From JACCTU01 sp963788055 (GTDB taxonomy: Bacteria; Actinomycetota; Thermoleophilia; Gaiellales; Gaiellaceae): a stretch of DNA of 64,000 nucleotides. The stretch is from assembly GCA_963788055.1 (NCBI GenBank), contig CAWBFA010000005.1, positions 310,001-374,000 on the forward strand, in the 5' to 3' direction. A model generated the notes under the pieces. It saw only the letters and a program-made list of their open reading frames with translations. It made no database searches and had not been told where the DNA came from. This document shows, piece by piece, positions 31,542 to 40,579 of the stretch. A program made the translations under genes and the position numbers. The first letter of the stretch is position 1, and every line of letters begins with the position of its first letter.

Positions 31542-31570
31542 AAGAGCCTGCCCCCCTCGGCGGGCTCTTT
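31542..31570 (+). terminator. hairpin terminator
   Basis: AAGAGCC (31542-31548) pairs with GGCTCTT (31563-31569), continuing inward as CCTGCC/GGCGGG with one wobble, followed by TGTCT. It ends the sulfite-oxidase-like transcript. Confidence 0.7.
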
Positions 31571-31646
31571 GTCTATTCGGGGTTCGGACCGACGCGGCCA
31601 TGGGAAGCATTCGCGAAGCATCGGCTACGAAAAAGGGAGGGGTTCG

Positions 31647-33523
31647 ATGCCGAGACGAGCGATACTCGCGCTCGCGGCCGTCGTCGCGACAGCCACTTGG
31701 CTGCGCCGGCAGCCGCCGACGTCAGCATCACCGACCGCACATATGTCCGCCACGACGGCGGGACGGACACGACGATCGCGAGCTGCAACAGCGATGCGCC
31801 CGGGACGTCGAGCGGCGGCGAGCGCCAGCAGAACGAGCCGACGGCCGCCGTCAATCCGCTCGACGTGAGCAAGATGACGGCGGGCTCGAACGACTATTGC
31901 ACGGTGCCCACGACCACGGATGCCTGGGCCGGCCTCTACTACTCCGGTAACGGTGGCGGGAGCTGGGTGAACAGCCTCCTGCCCGGCTACCCGACCGACA
32001 CGTCCGCCGAGGGCCGGGCGTCCCCGCTCTTCGGACTCACCGTCGAGCTCGGGCGACCCGGTGCAGGACTGGGACCGGGCGAACCATCTGTACTACGGCG
32101 GGATCGCGCTTCAACCGAACGCGGCCGACGAACGGGTCGATCTGGGTCGCGCGCTACGACTGGGCCCGCCGCGCCTCACGCCGGACTACGAGTTCACGAC
32201 GATCGTCTCGCGCGGAACACCGACCGCGTTCTGCAACGGCCACTTCGAGGACAAGGTCGAGCTCGAGGCGGACGACGGGCTGAACAGCCCGTTCGCGGGG
32301 AACGTGTACGTCTGTTGGGCGCGCTTCACCGCGTCCGGTGCGAACAACTTCTTCGAGTTCGCCCGGTCGACAGACGGCGGCCGAACGTGGGCGACGCAGA
32401 AGATCTCCGAGTCCGTCCACGGAAACCAGGAGTGCGACATCGCCGTCACGCCGGACCGGGACGGTCTTCGTGACGTGGCGGCAGTACGAGTTCAGGGCGA
32501 ACCAGGGCCAGCAGCAGCGTGACGCGATCGCCTGGGTCCGCTCGACGGACGGTGGCGCGAGCTTCACGAAGCCGCGCCGTTGCGCACGAGTTCATCCACT
32601 GGGACATGGGCGACGAGGCTGCGAATCCCGGTCGCCAACGGACCAGGCTCGCTACGAGGCGTGCCTGGCGGCCGACGGAACGCTCGGCGGGTGCGAAGGT
32701 CCCGAGCCGAAGCAGTCGGCCCGCGACTGCGGCGACGGGCCGTTCGTCTGCCAGTCCGGCTACGTCTTCGGGCGCGTCAACTCTGCGCCGCGAAACGCGG
32801 CGGACCCGGTCGCCGGCCGAGGGCGATGAGCTCTACGTCGTGATCGAGGCGACCGTCCCCGGGAACAGAGCGGGCCGACCGGCACGACCTACGGCACGAT
32901 CGTGCCCGGCCGCGGCCAGCCAGGCGCTCGATCTACTTCACGAAGACCGAGAACGGCGGGCAGACGTGGTCACCGTTGACCCGGATCGATCCGCAGTCGA
33001 AGGGGAACCAGTTCTACCCGGACATCGACGTGAACGGCGGAAAGCTGCACGTCGTCTGGCAGGACACCCGTGTCGACACCGCCACCGGCCCGGACGGCCA
33101 CTGGAGCACACGTTCCGTTCGAGAACCAGCACACGGCGAGCGAATCCGCCCGGCAGCACGTCGAGTGCGGCCGGCGTGCAGTCGTTCTACTCGACGTCGA
33201 CGAACCGCGGGACGAGCTGGACGACGTCACTCGCGTCGTCGGTTGCGTACAAGCTGAACTGGGAGCAGTTCGGCAACCGTGACGTCCCGTTCTTCGGCGA
33301 CTACAACTACATCTCCGCCGTCGGGTCGAAGGTGCTGATGACCTGGGCCGACGGGCGGGAGACGGTCCCCGGGACGGATCCGCGCTACACGAACGGCGAC
33401 GGCACGGACGGCTTCGACGTCTTCCAGTGCCGTCCGCTGCGAACCCACCGGCTCGGCGCCGACACCTGCCCGAACGCCGGCGGCCTCGACCAGAACATCT
33501 CGGGGCCTTGGTGTATCGGCTAG
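31647..33523 (+). pseudogene. frame-broken secreted BNR/sialidase-like protein
   Basis: Continuous protein-like sequence is spread over three frames. It starts with AGGGAGGGG then ATG and a signal peptide MPRRAILALAAVVATA that needs a frame change to reach LAAPAAADVSITDRTYVRH. Bits in different frames read as a BNR-repeat secreted protein: DVSKMTAGSNDYC, GSIWVARYDWA, FEFARSTDGGRTWATQKISESVHG, FVTWRQYEF, VRSTDGGASFTK, YFTKTENGGQTWSPLTRI, HVVWQDTRVDT and NYISAVGSKVLMTWADGRE. The repeated STDGGxTW pattern is the Asp-box of sialidase-like folds. At least eight indels separate these. Either a true pseudogene or a poorly sequenced stretch. A long hairpin (33557-33581) follows. Confidence 0.75.
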
Positions 33524-33556
33524 CTCGACGGCGAGACAGCCAGGCACCGAACGGCA

Positions 33557-33581
33557 GAGGGGCCGGCTTCGCCGGCCCTTT
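33557..33581 (+). terminator. hairpin terminator
   Basis: An 11-bp stem with two G-U pairs, GAGGGGCCGGC / GCCGGCCCTTT, loop TTC, then TGCTTTC. It follows the broken BNR gene. Confidence 0.7.
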
Positions 33582-33591
33582 GCTTTCAAAC

Positions 33592-33630
33592 CCGAGAAAA
33601 GTTGAGCGCCGAAGGCGCGACTTTTCTCGG
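33592..33630. terminator. long hairpin after groEL
   Basis: CCGAGAAAAGT (33592-33602) pairs with ACTTTTCTCGG (33620-33630); inside, GCGCC pairs with GGCGC. It touches the groEL stop codon on the minus strand and would terminate that transcript. Confidence 0.75.
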
Positions 33631-35259
33631 TTACATCATGCCGCCCATGCCGCCCATGTCGGGCATGCCGCCGGCAGCGCCGGCCTTCTCGGGCGCCTCG
33701 GCGACGATCGCCTCGGTGGTCAGGATGTTCTTCGCGATCGACGCCGCGTTCTGCAGCGCCGAACGGGTGACCATCGTCGGATCGATGATCCCGGACTTGA
33801 CGAGGTCCTCGATCTCGCCCGTGACCACGTTCAGGCCCTCGCCCGGCTTGGCCGAGCGGACCTTGTCGACGACGACCGATCCCTCCATGCCCGCGTTCTC
33901 GGCGAGCTGGCGAACGGGCTCCTCGAGCGCCCGGACGATGATCTGCGCGCCCGTCCGCTCGTCACCCTCGAGCTCGTCGGCCTTGATGGCGGTGATCGCG
34001 TTCAGAAGTGCAACGCCACCACCCGGCCCGATTCCCTCCTCGAGAGCAGCCTTCGTTGCCTGCAGCGCGTCCTCGACGCGGTGCTTCTTCTCCTTCATCT
34101 CGGTCTCGGTCGCAGCTCCGACCTTGACGACCGCGACGCCGCCGGCGAGCTTCGCCAGCCGCTCCTGCAGCTTCTCGCGGTCGAAGTCGGAGTCAGTGTT
34201 CTCGACCTCCGCCTTCAGCTGCTTGATCCGGCCCTTGATCCCCTCCGGATCGCCGGCCCCGTCGATGATCGTGGTCGAGTCCTTGTCGATCACGACCTTG
34301 CGGGCCCTGCCGAGCTGGTCCAGCTTCGTGTTCTCGAGCTTCAGACCCAGCTCCTCGGTGATCACCTCGCCGCCCGTGAGGATCGCGATGTCCTCGAGCA
34401 TGCGCTTGCGGCGGTCGCCGAAGCCCGGCGCCTTCACGGCGACGGCCTGGAACGTGCCGCGCAGCTTGTTGACGACGATCGTCGCGAGCGCTTCGCCCTC
34501 GACGTCCTCCGCCACGATCAGCAGCGGGCGACCGGCCTGGATCACCTGTTCGAGCACCGGCAGCAGGTCCTTCACGGCACCGATCTTCTGGTTCGCGATC
34601 AGGATGTACGGGTCCTCGAGCACGGCTTCCATGCGCTCGGCGTCGGTGATCATGTACGGCGACAGGTAGCCCTTGTCGAACTGCATGCCCTCCGTGAACT
34701 CGAGCTCGAGGCCGAACGTCTGGCCCTCCTCGACGTTCACGACGCCGTCCTTGCCGACCTTCTCGATCGCGTCGGCGATCACGTCGCCGATCTCGCGCTC
34801 ACGCGAGACGACGGCACCGACCCGGGCGATGTCCTCCTTGCCCGAGACTTCCTTCGACTGCGACTTCAGGTGCTCGACGACCTCCTCGACCGCGGACTCG
34901 ATCCCGCGCTTGAGACCCATCGGGTTCGCTCCTGCAGCCACGTTCTTGAGACCCTCGCGGACGATGGCCTGGGCGAGGACGGTCGCGGTCGTCGTGCCGT
35001 CGCCGGCGACGTCGTTCGTCGACGTGGCGACCTCGCGCACGAGCTGCGCACCCTGGTTCTCGAACACGTCCTCGAGCTCGATCTCACGTGCGATCGTGAC
35101 GCCGTCGTTGGTGATCGTCGGCGCGCCGAACTTCTTGTCCAGCACCACGTAGCGACCCTTCGGGCCGAGAGTGACCTTGACCGCATCGGCGAGGATGTTC
35201 ACTCCACGCTCGAGCGCGCGGCGTGCGTCCTCGTTGAACTTCAGTTCCTTGTGAGCCAT
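33631..35259 (-). CDS. groL: 60-kDa chaperonin GroEL
   Basis: A 542-residue chaperonin that folds proteins in a double ring with GroES. The N-terminal VTLGPKGRYVVLDKKFGAPTITNDG holds the ATP site; DVAGDGTTTATVLAQAIV carries the catalytic Asp residues. The C-terminal tail is the Gly-Gly-Met repeat GGMPDMGGMGGMM. The start is an ATG (35257-35259) with a GGGGAGGGAAAGG ribosome site, 17 bp after groES. Normal length. A single groEL copy appears in this window. It is controlled by the CIRCE element before groES. Confidence 0.98.
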   Translation of the reverse strand: MAHKELKFNEDARRALERGVNILADAVKVTLGPKGRYVVLDKKFGAPTITNDGVTIAREIELEDVFENQGAQLVREVATSTNDVAGDGTTTATVLAQAIVREGLKNVAAGANPMGLKRGIESAVEEVVEHLKSQSKEVSGKEDIARVGAVVSREREIGDVIADAIEKVGKDGVVNVEEGQTFGLELEFTEGMQFDKGYLSPYMITDAERMEAVLEDPYILIANQKIGAVKDLLPVLEQVIQAGRPLLIVAEDVEGEALATIVVNKLRGTFQAVAVKAPGFGDRRKRMLEDIAILTGGEVITEELGLKLENTKLDQLGRARKVVIDKDSTTIIDGAGDPEGIKGRIKQLKAEVENTDSDFDREKLQERLAKLAGGVAVVKVGAATETEMKEKKHRVEDALQATKAALEEGIGPGGGVALLNAITAIKADELEGDERTGAQIIVRALEEPVRQLAENAGMEGSVVVDKVRSAKPGEGLNVVTGEIEDLVKSGIIDPTMVTRSALQNAASIAKNILTTEAIVAEAPEKAGAAGGMPDMGGMGGMM

Positions 35260-35276
35260 GTGTTCCTTTCCCTCCC

Positions 35277-35588
35277 CTACGCCTTCGCCAGTTCGCGGTC
35301 GCCGACGACCTTTGCCAGGACGTCCGACTCGCGCAGGATCAGGACCTCGTCGGAGCCGAGCTTGATCTCGGTTCCGCCGTACTTGGAGAAGATGACCTCG
35401 TCACCCTCCTCGACGTCCATCTTGATGTACTCGCCGTCTTCGTCCCGCGGGCCCGGCCCGACCGCCAGCACGCGACCGCGCTGGGGCTTTTCCTTGGCCG
35501 TGTCCGGCAGCACGATCCCGCTCGTCGTCATTTCCTCTTCATCGAGGACCTCGACGATCAAGCGGTCACCGAGCGGCTGGAGATTCAT
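35277..35588 (-). CDS. groS: co-chaperonin GroES
   Basis: A 103-residue cap protein for GroEL. The mobile loop EEMTTSGIVLPDTAKEKPQRGRV and DGEYIKMDVEEGDEVIFSKYGGTEIK are clear GroES features. The start ATG (35586-35588) has GGAGGAAA upstream. A CIRCE operator lies 42 bp upstream of the start, so heat-shock control by HrcA is likely. Confidence 0.97.
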   Translation of the reverse strand: MNLQPLGDRLIVEVLDEEEMTTSGIVLPDTAKEKPQRGRVLAVGPGPRDEDGEYIKMDVEEGDEVIFSKYGGTEIKLGSDEVLILRESDVLAKVVGDRELAKA

Positions 35589-35629
35589 ATGGTTTCCTCC
35601 GTCTCTCTTGCCGACTTTGTGACATCTTT

Positions 35630-35654
35630 TGGCACTCTCAGTACCGGAGTGCCA
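35630..35654 (-). promoter_or_regulatory. CIRCE element (HrcA operator)
   Basis: TGGCACTC (35630-35637), a 9-bp spacer, then GAGTGCCA (35647-35654): a near-consensus CIRCE (TTAGCACTC-N9-GAGTGCTAA). It lies in the groES leader on the minus strand. Confidence 0.9.
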
Positions 35655-35719
35655 GTGCATCCTAGCGGTCACGAGCCTGGGTTGGCAAGCGTCCCGCGGG
35701 CACGTGTTACAAACCAAGC

Positions 35720-36160
35720 GTGCGGCGCGAGTTCTCGGCCGGAGGCGTGCTCGTCCGGCGGATGGCGGGGCGGAGCTGGCTGGCGGCGATCCGCCCCGGA
35801 GGAAAGCCGGAAGGCGTCTGGGCGCTTCCGAAGGGGCTCATCGAGGAGGAGAGCGCGGAGGGAACCGCGCTCCGTGAGATCGAGGAGGAGACCGGCTGCC
35901 GGGGCAGGAGCCTCGGGAAGCTCGGCGACGTGCGGTACGTCTACACGCTCCACGGCGAGCGGATCTTCAAGGTCGTCAGCTTCTTCCTCGTCGGCTACAC
36001 GGGCGGTCGGATCGGGGAGATCCCACCAGAGTTCCGGAAGGAGGTCGCCGAGGCACGCTGGCTGCCGCTGGAAGAGGCGCCCCGCCTGCTCGCCTACAAG
36101 GGCGAACGGGAGATGGCGCAGAAAGCGCTTATGATGCTCGCGGCCGGCGCCCCCTCTTGA
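35720..36160 (+). CDS. Nudix hydrolase
   Basis: A 146-residue enzyme. The Nudix box GLIEEESAEGTALREIEEETG spans residues 39-59 and fits GX5EX7REUXEEXGU. It hydrolyses nucleoside diphosphates linked to another group. The N-terminal RREFSAGGVLVRRMAGRSWLAAIRPGGKPEGVWALPKG resembles the Ap4A or MutT class of these proteins. The start is a GTG at 35720 beside the groES control region, divergent from groES. The stop overlaps the next start. Confidence 0.92.
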   Translation: MRREFSAGGVLVRRMAGRSWLAAIRPGGKPEGVWALPKGLIEEESAEGTALREIEEETGCRGRSLGKLGDVRYVYTLHGERIFKVVSFFLVGYTGGRIGEIPPEFRKEVAEARWLPLEEAPRLLAYKGEREMAQKALMMLAAGAPS

Positions 36161-36522
36161 CCGCAATGTACGCCCTCAACTTCTACTCGCCGATGGTCGC
36201 CGATCAACTTCGGAGCCATCGCAAGACCGCCACGATCCGGTTGGGCGACAAGTCGGGCAAGTACAAGAAGGGGATGGTCGTCGCCGTGCTCTGCGGGGTG
36301 CGGTTCGGACCCCGGGAGAAGGTCTTCGACGCCGTGATCGACAAGGTCGAGGTGAAGGATCTTCGCGACCTCTCGCCGCGGGAGATCGAGCACGACAATC
36401 CGGAGATCCGCCGGCCCGAGGATCTCGCGTCGTTCCTCTCCCAGCTCTACAACCGCGAGATCACGGAAGACGACACCGTGACGGTGATCCGGTTCTCGCA
36501 GATCATCAACCGTCTCGCCTGA
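36157..36522 (+). CDS. ASCH/PUA-like domain protein
   Basis: About 121 residues starting from a TTG at 36157 that overlaps the Nudix stop, or 118 from the ATG at 36166. The sequence YALNFYSPMVADQLRSHRKTATIRLGDK, then KGMVVAVLCGVRFGPREKVFDAVIDKVEVKDL and ITEDDTVTVIRFSQI match the ASCH beta-barrel layout, which binds RNA or nucleotides. It likely works on an RNA or a nucleotide signal; no direct proof. It is convergent with the zinc-ribbon gene and overlaps it by 17 bp. Confidence 0.8.
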   Translation: MTAMYALNFYSPMVADQLRSHRKTATIRLGDKSGKYKKGMVVAVLCGVRFGPREKVFDAVIDKVEVKDLRDLSPREIEHDNPEIRRPEDLASFLSQLYNREITEDDTVTVIRFSQIINRLA

Positions 36523-36787
36523 TCCGAAGTCCCAGGAGCTCATCGGGGCGAAGCGGCGCGTCGCAGGCGTCACAGGTCGTGGCGAAGGCTGAAGCGAACC
36601 TCGCGCTGCAGGCGGGGCAGCGCGCTCGGATCGGGCCCGCGCACTGTGGGCACTGAAGCGGCACGTCGTGCTCGGTCTCATCGAAGTAGCGGAGCGTGTG
36701 GCCGCAGGAAAGGCAGAACGCGGCCCAGTGACCGAGCGAGTTCCGCCGCTCTTCGATCAGCCAGTCGGGCGGTCGCCGGGCTCTCAC
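36506..36787 (-). CDS. zinc-ribbon protein
   Basis: A 93-residue protein with several CxxC pairs: FCLSCGHTLRYFD, LQCPQCAGPIRARCPACSARF and TTCDACDAPLRPDELLG. These give at least two zinc ribbons. I chose the GTG at 36785-36787 because it precedes the conserved RARRPPDWLIEERRNSLGHWAAF; the frame continues further upstream. It is 55 bp from the divergent E1alpha gene. No function known; it may be a small nucleic-acid or protein-binding adaptor. Confidence 0.72.
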   Translation of the reverse strand: MRARRPPDWLIEERRNSLGHWAAFCLSCGHTLRYFDETEHDVPLQCPQCAGPIRARCPACSARFASAFATTCDACDAPLRPDELLGLRIRRDG

Positions 36788-36842
36788 GCCGTTCAGGCTA
36801 GTCGTTAGAGTCTGACCGTCCAGCCACCACGGGGGTTTGCGC

Positions 36843-37886
36843 ATGGCAGTCAGAGAGGCCGAGCCGGTCGCCTCGCTGAGTGAAGTGAGGGAGGCGGGCC
36901 TCGACCGCGAGGACCTGCTCCAGATCTACCGCAACATGGTGCTGACGCGCGGGATCGAGGAGCGCGGACACATCCTCTACCGGCAGGGGAAGATCCCCGG
37001 CTCGTTCTACACCGGACGCGGCAACGAGGCTTCGGCCGTCGGAGTGGCGACGGCGATGGGCACCGAGGACGTCGGCACCCCACTGCACCGCGACATGGGC
37101 GTCCACGTCACGCGCGGGGTCGAGCCGTGGCGGGTCCTCGCCCAGTACATGGGCCGGCGAGACGGCCCGACGAAGGGCAAGGACGGAAACGTGCACATGG
37201 CCGACGCGCGCCTCGGGATGATCGCGATGGTCAGCCACCTGCCGGCGATGCTCCCCGTCGCGGTCGGCTGCGCGCTCGCCTTCCGGATCAGGAACGAGGA
37301 GCGCGTCGCGGTCGGCTGGTTCGGCGAGGGTGCTTCCGCACGCGGGGACACGCACGAGTCGATGACGTTCGCCGGCACGCGCCGCCTTCCAATCGTCTTC
37401 GTCTGCGACAACAACCAGTGGGCCTACTCGACCCCGACGCACCTCGAGTACGCGACCGAGCACGTCGCCGATCGCGCGGCCGCCTACGGCTTCGACGGCG
37501 TCGTCGTCGACGGCACCGACGTGCTCGCGGTCTACCGCGAGGCCAAGCGCGCGATCGAGAAGGCGCGCGGTGGCGGCGGACCGACGCTCCTCGAATGCCA
37601 GACGCTGCGCATGGAAGGCCACGCCGTCCACGACGACGCGTTCTACGTTCCCAAGGAGCTCTTCGAGGAGTGGGCCAAGCGAGACCCGATCGAGCGCTTT
37701 CGTCTGTGGTTGCAGGAGCACGCGAACATGACGAACGAGGAAGACGAGGAGATCTCCGCCGGCGTGAAGAAGCTCCTGAACGACGCGCTCCAGCGCGCGG
37801 ACGAGTCGCCGCTGCCCGATCCGTCCGAGCTGCTCGACGGCGTGTACGCGACGCCGGAAGACCTCGACACTCCGCACCACAAGTAG
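36843..37886 (+). CDS. 2-oxoacid dehydrogenase E1 alpha subunit (second complex)
   Basis: A 347-residue E1alpha subunit. The thiamine-diphosphate motif runs from GEGASARGDTHESM (161-174) to DNNQWAYST (189-197). FYTGRGNEASAVGVATAMG and HRDMGVHVTRGVEPW agree with pyruvate or acetoin-type E1alpha chains. I used the ATG at 36843; a TTG six bases upstream is also possible. It is followed directly by E1beta and E2, with a repeat element between the last two. Substrate (pyruvate or branched-chain) not resolved. Confidence 0.92.
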   Translation: MAVREAEPVASLSEVREAGLDREDLLQIYRNMVLTRGIEERGHILYRQGKIPGSFYTGRGNEASAVGVATAMGTEDVGTPLHRDMGVHVTRGVEPWRVLAQYMGRRDGPTKGKDGNVHMADARLGMIAMVSHLPAMLPVAVGCALAFRIRNEERVAVGWFGEGASARGDTHESMTFAGTRRLPIVFVCDNNQWAYSTPTHLEYATEHVADRAAAYGFDGVVVDGTDVLAVYREAKRAIEKARGGGGPTLLECQTLRMEGHAVHDDAFYVPKELFEEWAKRDPIERFRLWLQEHANMTNEEDEEISAGVKKLLNDALQRADESPLPDPSELLDGVYATPEDLDTPHHK

Positions 37887-38855
37887 ATGGCCGAGAAGAC
37901 CTACCTCCAGGCGATCAGCGACGGGCTCCGGCAGGAGATGCGCCGCGACAAGCGCGTCTACGTGATCGGCGAGGACGTCGGCGTCTACGGCGGCGCGTTC
38001 AAGGTGACGCTCGGCTTCCAGGAGGAGTTCGGCCCGTGGCGCGTGATCGACGCGCCACTCGCCGAGACCGCGATCGTCGGCTCCTGCACCGGCGCTGCGA
38101 TTATGGGCCTGCGGCCCGTGGCCGAGATGCAGTTCGCCGACTTCGTGTCGTGCGCCTGGGACCAGCTCGTCACCGTCGCCGCCAAGCAGCGCTGGCGCGC
38201 GGGAACGCCCGTGCCGATCGTCGTCCGCCTTCCCTCGGGCGGCGGCTTCTCCGGCGGTCCTTTCCACTCCCAGAACCCCGAGTCGTCGTTCGCGCACATC
38301 CCGGGGCTGAAGGTCGTGTGCCCGGCCACGCCGGAAGACGCGAAGGGCCTGATCGTCTCCGCGATCGAGGACCCGAACCCCGTCCTCTACATGGAGCACA
38401 AGCACCTGTACCGGCGCATCAAGGGTGAGGTGCCGGACGAGCGCTACACGGTGCCGATCGGCAAGGCGCGTACCCATCAAGAGGGCGAGGACGTCACCGT
38501 CGTCACCTGGGGCGCGATGGTCTACACGGCCGAGGAAGCTGCGAAGCAGCTCGACGACGTGTCGGTCGAGATCATCGACCTGCGCAGCATCCTCCCCTGG
38601 GACAAGCAGGCGGTGCTCGAGTCGGCGCGAAAGACGTCGAAGGTGCTCGTCCTGCACGAGGACACGCGGACCGGCGGCTTCGGCGCGGAGATCGCGGCGA
38701 CGATCGCGGAGGAGGCGTTCGAGGACCTCGACGCGCCCTTGAAGCGGATCACGGCACCCGATTCGCCGGTGCCGTTCTCGCCCCCGCTCGAGAAGGCGTA
38801 CATCCCGCAGGTCGACGACGTCGTCAAGGGACTGCAGGAGCTAGCGTCCTACTAG
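37887..38855 (+). CDS. 2-oxoacid dehydrogenase E1 beta subunit (second complex)
   Basis: A 322-residue E1beta chain. KTYLQAISDGLRQEMRRD, VIGEDVGVYGGAFKVTLGF and DAPLAETAIVGSCTGAAIMGLRP form the cofactor side. GGGFSGGPFHSQNPESSFAHIPGLKVV is typical of pyruvate-type E1beta. The C-terminal domain has VEIIDLRSILPWDKQAV and VLHEDTRTGGFGAE. It starts next to the E1alpha stop (no gap). Its TAG stop is the first base triplet of the structured repeat element copy 2. Confidence 0.93.
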   Translation: MAEKTYLQAISDGLRQEMRRDKRVYVIGEDVGVYGGAFKVTLGFQEEFGPWRVIDAPLAETAIVGSCTGAAIMGLRPVAEMQFADFVSCAWDQLVTVAAKQRWRAGTPVPIVVRLPSGGGFSGGPFHSQNPESSFAHIPGLKVVCPATPEDAKGLIVSAIEDPNPVLYMEHKHLYRRIKGEVPDERYTVPIGKARTHQEGEDVTVVTWGAMVYTAEEAAKQLDDVSVEIIDLRSILPWDKQAVLESARKTSKVLVLHEDTRTGGFGAEIAATIAEEAFEDLDAPLKRITAPDSPVPFSPPLEKAYIPQVDDVVKGLQELASY

Positions 38856-39005
38856 TGGCTCTCCAGCGGGAACTTCCGGCCCCTGCCGTGCGAGAAGACG
38901 GCGCGCTGCCGCGTCCTCAGTCGCGCCCATGCTGTCTAGCATGGACGCTTCCTGCGTCCTTGCATCGCTTGCTTCTCGCACACCAGTGACTCGGAAATCC
39001 CACTA
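38853..39005 (-). repeat. structured intergenic repeat, copy 2
   Basis: A 153-bp element between E1beta and E2. Its ends are TAGTGG / CCACTA; inside, TGCGAGAAG (38889-38897) pairs with CTTCTCGCA (38972-38980), and the central stem GCGTCCATGCT / AGCATGGGCGC (read on the minus strand) is fully paired with loop AGAC. The conserved core GATGCAAGGACGCAGG and GCGACTGAGGACGCGGCAGCGCG is the same as in copy 1 but in the opposite orientation. The right end abuts the E2 ribosome site AGGAGA. Confidence 0.75.
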
Positions 39006-39015
39006 GGAGAACCAC

Positions 39016-40477
39016 TTGGCAGTCGCAGACGCAACCGACGTCGTCATGCCCCAGATGGGCGTGTCCGTTTCTGAGGGGACGATCACGAAATGGCTCAAGC
39101 AGGTCGGCGAGCAGATCAACGCCGACGAGAGCCTGCTCGAGATCTCGACCGACAAGGTCGACACCGAGGTCCCGTCGCCGGCGTCGGGCGTGCTCGCCGA
39201 GATCCTCGTCCAGGAAGGCGAGACGGTCGAGGTCGGCACGAAGCTCGCCGTGATCGCGCCCGAGGGCACCGAAGTCGCGCCGTCATCCGACGGCGACGTC
39301 CCCGAGCCCGCGACCGCGCAGGCAGCGGCCGAGTCGAACGCCGCCAGCGACTCACCGGGAACGACGCCCACCGCCGACACCGTCGAGGAGGCGACCCCGG
39401 CTCCGACGGCAGGATCGGAGACGACGACGAGTGAAGCGGCCGACGCGAGCGGCAACGGCAAGAGCTTCGTCTCGCCCGTGGTCGCGCGCATCGCCGCCGA
39501 GCACGGCGTCAACCCGGCCCAGGTCCAGGGGACCGGCCGCAGCGGCCGCGTCACGAAGAAGGACATCCTTGCGTTCGTCGAGGGAGGGGGGCAGGCGCAG
39601 GCTCCTGCGGTGTCCGCGACGCCTCCGTCGGCGGCGGCCCCGGCTGCGCCCGCTGGCCCGGCGGCTCCTGCAGCGCCGACACCTGCACCGGCCGCTGCCC
39701 CGGCGGCTCCTGCAGCGCCGACACCTGCACCGGCGGCATGCCCCGGCACCGGCCACAGCGCAGGTCGGCGAGTCGTTCGAGCCCATGAGCGCGATGCGCC
39801 GCGGGATCGCCGAGCACATGCGCCGCTCCCTCGACACGAGCGCGCACGTGACGAGCGCGATCGAGGTGGACATGTCGAGGGTCGTCGCGATCCGCGAGAA
39901 GCTGAAGAAGGAGTATCAGGCGGACTACGGCGTCAACCCGACGTACCTCTCGTTCATCGCCCGCGCGGCGGTGGAGACGCTGCGCGAGTACCCGTGGGTG
40001 AACGGCGAGATCCGCGGCGACCAGATCGTCACGCGCCCGTACGTCAACCTGGGCTTCGCGGTCGAGCTCGCCGACGGCAAGGGCCTGATCGTCCCCGTGC
40101 TGAAGAATGCCGAGACGCTCAACCTGCTCGGGATCGCGAAGGGCGTGACCGACATCGCCCAGCGCGCGCGTGACAAGAAGCTGCTGCCCGACGAGGTGCA
40201 GGGCGGGACGTTCACGATCACGAACCCCGGCGGCTACGGCACGTTCCACGGGACGCCGGTGATCAGCCAGCCGCAGGCGGCGATCCTCGGCACGTACGCA
40301 GTCGTCAAGCGGCCGTGGGTGATCCAGGACGAGCTCGGGAAGGACGTGATCGCGATCCGGCCGATCATGAACCTGACGCTCACGTACGACCACCGCCTCG
40401 TCGACGGCGCCCTCGCCGGACGCTTCCTGCGCGACCTCCGCGCGAAGCTCGAGAGCTGGGGCGAGTCGGACTACTAG
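39016..40477 (+). CDS. 2-oxoacid dehydrogenase E2 (second complex), frame-disrupted
   Basis: The lipoyl domain opens the protein (SEGTITKWLKQVGEQI, Lys47 in EISTDKVDTEV), then an Ala/Pro/Thr-rich linker, the subunit-binding domain (SPVVARIAAEHGVN...GRVTKKDILAFV) and a catalytic domain ending TYDHRLVDGALAGRFL. The frame changes at about 39739 in the linker. The span is 1462 bp, one base too many; removing the A in GGCGGCATGCCCC restores one 486-residue frame through APAPATAQVGESFEP. This single extra base is probably an error. The TTG start follows AGGAGA (39004-39009). Confidence 0.9.
39659..39733 (+). repeat. 42-bp-period direct repeat in E2 linker
   Basis: A 33-bp unit (starting CGGCGGCTCCTGCAGCGCC) occurs at 39659-39691 and again at 39701-39733. 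It encodes the Ala/Pro-rich flexible linker (APAAPTPAPAA). The presumed frame-breaking base lies just after the second copy. Confidence 0.8.
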
Positions 40478-40579
40478 GAGGGCTTGGCGGGACGTGCCTC
40501 GTGGCCGGGGTGCGATGACGCAGCATCGCGCCGCCCGGCGCGGCCCGGCGGCACAGCGCCCGTTTCGCCAACCCTCCTA
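40475..40579. repeat. structured intergenic repeat, copy 3 (short form)
   Basis: A 105-bp short version between the convergent E2 and thioesterase genes. It starts TAGGAGGGCTTGGCG and ends in the inverted CGCCAACCCTCCTA; both carry the TAG stops. It shares CCTCGTGGCC...GGTGCGATG on the left and GCGCGGCCCGGCGGCACAGCG on the right with copy 1 but has lost the central stem; a small GCGATG/CATCGC hairpin remains. Confidence 0.72.
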
